64,000 nucleotides of DNA from Amyloporia xantha. Lineage: Eukaryota > Basidiomycota > Agaricomycetes > Polyporales > Adustoporiaceae. The stretch's first letter is position 1; every line of letters begins with the position of its first letter. The stretch lies in contig JAYKKR010000001.1 in assembly GCA_036971615.1 (NCBI GenBank), positions 1,550,001 through 1,614,000 of the forward strand, read 5' to 3'. Below, in pieces: positions 56,624-64,000 of the stretch. Position numbers and translations under genes: made by a program. The notes under the pieces are model-generated. The model was given only the letters and a program-made list of their open reading frames with translations, was not told the DNA's origin and searched no databases.

Positions 56624-59600
56624 ATGTCTGGTGTGCAAGTAGGTCATTTCATTTACTGCTCAGGCAAAAACTTACATTTATTCAGGACGAGAACGAGGTT
56701 ATCTCTACCCTCACTGGATTCTCTTTGGACAATGTCCTCAGTGGTCTGGATTTGCCCACTGGGCCTGGTCTCTCCAATCAGCTCGGGATATCCGGCGTTA
56801 CGAGCTTTACGGCCAACCAAATTTATAACGACAAGTGGGATGATACCGACGCTGTTGGCCCAGGAGAGGGACAGGATTGGGAAGATGAGGTAGACCGGGA
56901 GTTGGAGGAGGAGGGTTCCGAGGATGGCGCACAGGTGAAGTTGGAAGTTGAGTCTCCTAAGCAAATGGGCAAGAAGGAGAAGCGCAAGAGGGTTGTCCGA
57001 CGATTGGTGGAACGTCCGAAGACCGTCTACGAGAGGTTCCCCACGTTCCAAAAGGACAAAGTTCTTAACTTCACCGAGCTTTTCAAAGGATTCACCGTGC
57101 AAAAATCCAGGATATCCAAACGACCCTTTCACGGTGCGTATCTTCAATTCTGAATTTCGAAAAATTAATTTTTGCGTAGTGGAGACCGTGTACCCGAGAA
57201 AGAAAGACATTCCAAAGGGATTCCTGTCTTCTGTTGTGGGTGACATGGAGAGACAGGTGGAGAGCCAACGAGTGGAAGAGGTCGTTGCATCAGGGAGTGT
57301 CGAAAGTGATCTCAGGCGAGCACTGCAGGTATGTCATACCGGCCGGTTATTGTATGAGTCTCACGTCTCTTGTGACTCAAGGAGCGAGAGGATTTAGAGA
57401 TCCCTGTCTCATTACCACTGCACGACCGCTCGTTCGACCTTGTCCTCCTTTCGAATTGGGAAGACCAGATTGTATATGAACCAAAATACGATGAGATAGG
57501 CGTTCAGCCAATGGTATCATTCGCAGACTTGACGACTCCTCAGAATAAAGTACTGGAGTCTGGGGCTTGGACTCAGAGCATCATATGGAGCCCGAGCGCG
57601 CCTTTCCGAGATTTCACTCAACTAGAACTCAACGAAGAGGAGAACCCGGTTGATGAGCGACCCTATGGTGATCATGATCACACGCAAATCTATTATGGTT
57701 AGCTGACGGGCCCATTTGTTACAGCACACGATACTGGCAGACCGCGAAAACGACTTCGCCCAGACAGCCAACCCAAAGACAAATTCAACTTGTCGAATGA
57801 TCAGTTCTACGAAGTTAACAAGGATGGTGGCCGCCACCGAGTCAGACAGACGTTCGGACAACTCGTTGTCGAGCATGCCTATCCTGCTCAGAAGCTGCAA
57901 TTACCATTCGTTAGTCCTTGCATTCTTTGCATGTGATGTCGTCGTCGCTCAGCGTGGATTTACAGTATAAGACGCGCCTTTCGAAGCAGGAAGCACGCTC
58001 GTTTCATCGTCCTGCGCTTCAATTCCCTGCCAACGTTGAGATCCACTTCAGCAAGGTTCGGACGGCTAAAACAAAGAAGGACAAAGCAGGTAGAAAGGTA
58101 GGAAAGGGTGGGAATGTAGGAGAAGGGCTGCACAGGAGTGGCGACCTGAGCCTTCGTGACACAAGCAACTTCGTACTTTGGGAATTCTCGGTCAGCGGCG
58201 TGTCGTTCGATATTATCACAATTCGGCTGATAGCAAATGTACAGGAAGAGCATCCACCTATCGTTTCGAACTTCGGCATGGGAAGCATTCTCGTAAACTA
58301 CTATCGCAAAAAGAACGAGAGGGACGAACATCTACCGAAGGTAGGATTTGCAATCAATAGTTAGAGTCAGGTGATAGAATACTGACTCATTCACATGATA
58401 CAGTTCGACCTCGGCGAACCAATAGTAATCGAACCGCAGGATGAATCCCCGTTCATGAAGTTCGGAATGGTGTACCCAGGTCAGACCGTACCTGCCCTAT
58501 ACAATAACTTGATTCGTGCACCATTATTCCGGCACAAGTCCTATCCCACGGACTTTTTGGTCATTAGGTGAGTCAAATCTGCGGTGTTTAGTCGATTCGG
58601 GAGTCTGACTAACATGATCCAGGTCCACGTGCAAAAATGATACCAAGTATTATATCCGGGAGATCAAGAACTTGTTCGTTGTAGGGCAGACGTATCCTGT
58701 GACGGAGGTGCCTGGCCCCCATTCGCGGAAGATCACGAATACCATCAAGCATCGGCTGCAGATCATCGCGTTCAAACTCTTGCAGAAAAGCGTGGAGGAA
58801 AGACTTAAGATCTCACGTCTCATGAAATACTTCCCTGATCAGAACGAACTTCAAATGAGGCAGCGTCTCAAGGTGGGGTTTTCTTGCTCAGCTGACATGC
58901 ATCTGCATTCTTATCCCACACCACTCAAGGAATTCATGGAATATCACCGCCGGGGTCCACATCAGGGCTTTTGGCGCCTGAAGTCCAGTTGGACTATCCC
59001 TCCTGACGCAGACATGATCAAAATGGTTAATCCAGAGCAAGTCGTGCTATCAGAGAGCATGCAAGTCGGCCAGCGACATTTACAGGACGCCGGTTACAGT
59101 TTCAACGGAGAAGTAGCTGAAGATGATGAGGGCAATTTATCTGTGGAACAACAACTCGCGCCGTGGATTACAACGAAGAACTTCCTGTTCGCTACGCAAG
59201 CGAAGGCAATGTTACGGCTCCACGGGGAAGGTGACCCGACGGGCCGTGGCGAAGCATTCAGTTTTATCCGAGTTTCCATGAAGGACATCTTCGTCAAGGC
59301 TGGGGAGGATTACGAACAGAAACTGGGTAAGTGTCAGCCTTACCTGCTCCTGGTCTCTGCAGCTGACGTTGCAATAGCTGAAGCTGAGAACCGGCCGAAG
59401 TCCGCTCATCGGTACAACGTGGCTGAACAACAGCTAATTTATAAATCAGAGATTGAGCGGATTTGGAAGGCTCAGTTTGACTCGTTAAGTCGGAAGGACG
59501 AACCGCAACTGAGTGATGAGGAGGAGAAAAAACCTGACCAAAAGGTTCAGCGAAGACCCTCTGTTGCGAATGACAGTTTCAATGCGTTTACTCCTGCTGC

Positions 59601-60579
59601 GTCTCCCCCTGCTCGCCGAGAAACTCCTGGCCCTTCGTCTCCAACATTCAGCCGAGGTTCCTCTCTCGCTCGTGATAGAGAAATGAGCATGGGTCCGGAT
59701 CAAAGAAAAGTTCTACGGATTAATCGATTGGTAGGTCTGAGCAGCATGTGCTGCTGCTGAGTTTGACTGATGCACCATTATTTCAATTAGGTTGACGGCG
59801 AATGGAAGATGGAGATTATCCGTGACAGCGCAGTTATTGCTGCGTATGTGAAGCGGAAACAAGCCCTAGAAGAGGAGGCGACTACCGCGGATGCTTTGGC
59901 ACCTACCGGAGACGCCGACAAGGACAGGCGTGCAAAGAAAAGGTAATGATTTGATCCATGCAAAGATCCGGCCCGTGTTCTCATTGTCTTTTTACTAGAC
60001 TTGAAGAAGAGATCGCGAGGATGAAGAAGAATCAGGAAAGACGTCTCCACAGGAAGAATGCGAAGATAGTCAAGGAGGGTGGTACCCCCATGCAACTCAA
60101 TCGACCTGTCAAACCTGACACAACGGTAAGTTCAATCTACTACCCTTTCGGCTAGTTCTCATGTAGTGCTGTAGAGGCGATGTGGTCATTGTGGCCAAAT
60201 GGGTCATATGAGTAAGTTTTGAATTGTGAACATGTGGCTTCAGGAGGTTGAACATTAGTCACTAGAAACAAATCGCAAATGTCCTCGTTGGGCTGAGTTC
60301 AACTCCGGTTCTCCTCCATTGCCCACGCCGACCGCTTCTAGTCCCCCTGCAACTTCTCCCAGCGGATCTGGGCTTCCATTCGGAGGAGTCTCTGACGGTT
60401 TGTTCTCCCCAGGAGGTGCAACTTCTTTACGCCCACCAAATCCGACCATGAGCTTGGGCGGCCACGGGCCGTCACCCCTTGCAACAAGTCCTCCCGTGAT
60501 GGCGATGGACGAAGATGATGCCCCACCGACTCCTTCCGGGTCCGGCCCCAAGATCAAGCTGACCCTAAAGAAATCGTGA
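56624..60579 (+). CDS. TAF1: Transcription initiation factor TFIID subunit 1 (TAF1)
   Basis: Fifteen exons: 56624-56632, 56686-57133, 57180-57328, 57382-57667, 57725-57909, 57966-58190, 58245-58340, 58404-58567, 58623-58872, 58930-59326, 59378-59730, 59791-59942, 59999-60125, 60175-60211, 60266-60579 (1063 aa). Near the N-terminus is an acidic stretch. The DUF3591 core carries YKTRLSKQEARSFHRPAL, NFGMGSILVNYYRKK, SPFMKFG, YIREIKNLFVVGQTYP, EFMEYHRRGPHQGFW and APWITTKNFLFATQAK. A CCHC zinc knuckle follows (CGHCGQMGHMKTNRKC) with the typical RRCGHCGQ context. The end is Pro/Ser-rich. TAF1 is the largest TFIID scaffold and touches TBP and TAF7. As in yeast Taf1, no bromodomains were seen. The 9-nt first exon (MSG) is less certain than the rest. 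Confidence 0.94.
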
Positions 60580-63500
60580 TGTCCCGTTATACCCCTATCA
60601 GTTCGGACTGCTTTTCTGCATGCTGTAGCTCTAGTTTCCGACCATGTGTAATGTTATGACCGCATATTCTGATATACTCGGAGCGACTCGGACTCTTGTA
60701 ATCGCCCAAGAGCGAGCTGTGCTCTCACTAATACTACAACTGGATATTGCACTTGCTCCTAAAATTCACATATCTCTAACCTCGTGAAAGTAAGTTCCAG
60801 GGACTTGGCCTTGAAAGCATTCGTTCAATTCAATCTTAGTCATGGCGCACTCGTGTCCCGTAGGTTATGCCGGTAAACTCGGCCAGTCTTCCGAGCCCGC
60901 CGGGAAGTTTCTTTCCGCTTGGACCCACTAGTTACAACAACTTGGCAAGGAGTTTCCGCCAAGGACCTATGGCACACTCCTCCTGGTTGGTATCACCGCG
61001 TCCCAGATGAAATCCTACACATAGCAAATTACTTGCTCAACCGTCGCTTAGCATCATGCGGCACAAGTCGCCGCTGGAAACACTTTGATCGGTCTTCGCG
61101 GCCCAACGTTATATATTTTCTAAACTTAGGCTAGACCCTTATAGGCGCGCTGCTGTGGATCTGCACATGGGGAACAACCCTCGCATGACCTGCCAGCTCG
61201 TAAATCCGCACAGTAAAGCGGTAAGGACGTTCGTTTAGTGGCTCGCTCAATACGCTTGACCATACGCTGACAGCATTTACCCGCTCAACGGTCTCACAGC
61301 GCAGGAGCACGATTGCATCGCATAACAAATATCTGATCGCTTTTAGAGCGGCATTGCAACGTCGCGCTGCGCGTTTGCAGGCTCATTGCAAACTACACTG
61401 GCGTCCCGCATTATCTGGACGCGAGTCGACTCAATAGTACCACGAAGGCGGCTATCATATGCGGGCGAATCGTGGTCAGGCGGACCTATGTCGGGACGGA
61501 CGTGATCCATCCGAGTCGGTCAGGCAAGACCTCCGCGAAACCGAGGCACTACCACATCGCTTCTAGCTTCATTGTACGATGAATGGGTTTGACGGCCAAG
61601 GCGAGGAGATATCCGCCTTCTGTGCCTTGTTCAGACATTCTGATGATCCTTCCGGGGAGCAAGACACTATCGTGACACGAGACAAACGGCTCCGGTGCAC
61701 TTGCTACTTCGCTGTCGCCAGGTTACTGGATTGTCTCAGATGCAATCCGACCCTCTTGGAACGAATATATTGAATGGACGTGCGCTTTATTTCAAATTCT
61801 CTTACCCCTTTTGTATCAGATGTTCATACAGGAAAGCGGCGCATATAAAAAAGGTAATATCAGAAACGTCGTACCGCCTCAGCGCCTGCACTGCGCATTG
61901 CAAGAGAAGAGTGGATTGATACTGTTTCTCCTGATCAAAGTACTGTCGATTTCCATGCGACAGCCACGAACGTTCACACAGCAAGGCCGCCGGGCCACCA
62001 GCACGGTTCCTGACGTGAGTAGGTAATTCATCGAGGTGATTATGTCCTATTGCAATTGTTGCACGATGCATGACGTTTGCGACGAGGTGAGAGGTTCCTT
62101 GAACTGCTTACATTCAACGTTTTGTCATCCACCGCTGCTGACCGAGCATCCGGCCGAATTTTGCGCGATGGACAGGTTTTTCCGTCGCGGTCGCAATTGA
62201 ATGCGGTTTGTTTGCAATGGATATCAAACGCGGAGTGGTCTGTATAGCGCTGTTTCCGGCCAGACCTTTGACCTGGTATCTGATTATCACATCAGATGTT
62301 ACACGCTGCGTCCCGGCTCAGCTAGTCCCACTTGTTTGGGTCCGGTACGGTCAGTTGACGGTGGTCTCGTCAACCCACCCAGAGCGACCGCCGAACGTAC
62401 CGGGGGAGCGCGTTCGTAAACGTGAGTGGTGTACATCCCGTCTTACGTACTCTTCGTGCTTATGTACATCGCGTCCTCCACTACAGAGGACGATCTGATG
62501 GCTCCTCCAGCACCGCAAGATGACACACTTTTATGTAGAATCACCACGTTGTCAGAGCCATGCTGGCATTTCTGCGCGAGTACAGATGTTCTCAATCACG
62601 GGGTTGTTCTTCGTGTGGAGACGGCGCTCCGTTTGAATATACCCATACCTTCCACCTGGCGCATCAACCGTATCAGTCCACCTCGCGTATGCAACGGGTT
62701 CACATGGGAAGCATCCAAGACACAAGCTAATGACCCTGACTTTTCCGAACCATTTCAACTACACTACACGGGGATGATGATTGGCCGCGACGATTGTACG
62801 TCCCTCCCTCAGAAACATCGTGAGGACGCCTCATGCATCGCAATTATGGTAGGAGCATAATTCGTGGACATCCGTTGGAGATTGACGGCCTTCCAACAGG
62901 CTTCGCACGACGTTCTAGGATAAGGTGGTTTTAGAAGATGGTTGGATCCCCGCTTGAGGTCAAATGACCAGGATTATAAAAGTTGAAATATCAGGCTGAT
63001 TGACCTTGACCTTGTTCCAAAAATAGCCCGCGGTGTCCCTGGCGCGCGCGGCGTGACGTTCTGCGCACGATCATCCCGCTATGGGGAAGGGCGCCTCGGT
63101 GCGGTGATATGATGGCTTGGCAACGCGGACCAACGGGACCAACGACTCAGATAGCCATTCGAGCTTTGCATGTGCGCGACGCTTAGCAATAGCAGTCTCA
63201 CAGTTCGCGTCCCATACCTTGGCGAGGGCATCTGGAGCGTTCTGGTCTGCCAAACGAAGCCCGCACTGCGATCGAGTGCCCGGGGAGGCCCGCCGACGGG
63301 CTCCTGGAACGATCTCTGGCATCTGCAGTTCTCTGTAGTGCGCCCGGAGTCGAAAATCCCACCACCAGACGGAAAGGTTACGTCCCACGATCTTCTCCGC
63401 AAGGTCCGGTGGCTCTACTCATATTGAAAAGGGCTCCGAGTCGCCCCGTGTCGCATCGGGATATATAGTCCACGGTGAGGGCATACGAAGATGGATTGAG

Positions 63501-64000
63501 ATCGAGAGAGCTTCTACAACCCTCTGCGTGAGACGACGACGCGGGCGGGGGCCGACGCATCAACCTCGCCGATGTTGTCTTTCCGCGGGCACCCGGGGAA
63601 GGGGAAGAAAGCGCGCAGATTACCTAAGCCGTTCGCTGTGCGCTCCGAGCGACTCGGGAGACGTCGTGACGAGGAAGGGGAAGAGATTGGGAGGTGGTGG
63701 TGTGGGGACTTTGAACTTGGCTGGGACTGGTCTCGTGTTGCTTGGCGAACGTATCTCTTGGCTGTCCGATTTTAATTCCCGGCGGCATCAGAGAAGCATT
63801 TTCCTGCCAGCGGTGTCCTGGGTCCGTCGCTGTTCCCAAAAGGCGCTATGACCGTGCGTTAGACTCAGGCCTCACGCGATCTGTCCTTCTCAAGTTCGTT
63901 CGTGCACTCGATCGCCCGATGGAGGCAGTATGGAATGGTAGCAGAGCGTGTGGAGAGGGCTGTATCTGGACGCGCAAATTGAATGTTGGACTGAAATGGG
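60580..64000. other. Gene-poor right end (3.4 kb)
   Basis: No supportable gene. The left 260 bases are the TAF1 3' flank. Beyond, longest frames (62426-62860 plus, 63071-63402 minus, 63528-63851 plus) have no motif, no start context and no splice pattern. No long repeat or inverted pair was noticed. GC content rises toward the right end. It may be the upstream part of genes outside the window. Confidence 0.4.

Noticed and set aside
62426..62860. 144-codon frame in the right end
   Set aside because: No motif, no start context and no related frame elsewhere; below the level of support.
1..64000. CRISPR arrays, bacterial operons, rRNA genes or secondary-metabolite cluster
   Set aside because: No spacer-repeat pattern, no rRNA sequence and no PKS, NRPS or terpene-synthase motif; the genes are eukaryotic, monocistronic and intron-rich.

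Overview
This is a nuclear genome window from a filamentous basidiomycete, most likely an Agaricomycete. The genes have many short GT-AG introns (mostly 47-65 nt), exons down to 6-9 nt, CT-rich leaders and about 50% GC. The set includes fungal SHO1, POM152, SIN3 and TAF1, a PA28 activator absent from budding yeast, and mushroom-type 7TM and serine/proline-rich orphan proteins. All splice models come from reading the sequence: GT/AG sites, codon phase and family motifs. Phases were checked exon by exon, and no transcript evidence was available.

Layout. 1-1961: 3' part of an RNF10/Mag2-type RING gene. 2418-3660 (-): osmosensor SHO1. 4521-9368 (+): tandem pair of paralogous single-TM orphan genes (copies A and B), each with a TATA box. 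11097-15771: SIN3 corepressor. 16015-17992: single-TM orphan protein. 18301-18808: MITE-like inverted-repeat element. 20178-22202 (-): large intronless orphan protein, divergent from ALG9 (22465-24941). 25874-27986: mushroom-type 7TM protein. 29949-31695: FAD monooxygenase. 31894-32377 (-): histone H4, divergent from a thioredoxin with a C-terminal membrane anchor (32673-33393). 33800-38572: nucleoporin POM152. 38844-40162 (-): inorganic pyrophosphatase. 40397-42804 (-): gamma-tubulin complex protein GCP4, divergent from a TBC RabGAP (43067-45358). 46136-46443: predicted 64-aa membrane microprotein. 46672-47852 (-): RRP1. 48820-49395: 5-hydroxyisourate hydrolase. 49598-51096 (-): serine-rich orphan. 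51474-52260 (-): MAPEG/MGST3, divergent from RRB1 (52724-54439). 54852-56246 (-): PA28 proteasome activator, divergent from TAF1 (56624-60579). 60580-64000: no supportable gene.

Most genes are unrelated housekeeping loci, not a pathway cluster. They cover ribosome assembly (RRP1, RRB1), transcription and chromatin (SIN3, TAF1, H4), the nuclear pore and microtubules (POM152, GCP4), N-glycosylation (ALG9), osmosensing (SHO1) and urate catabolism. The accessory-looking stretches are the A/B pair, the MITE neighbourhood, 27987-29948 and the right end.

Two observations stand out. The A/B pair defines a recognisable but apparently unnamed protein family. Five apparent frameshifts, all of the one-extra-base kind (SIN3, copy B, POM152, and twice in pyrophosphatase), sit in otherwise intact genes. 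They look more like sequence errors than gene death.
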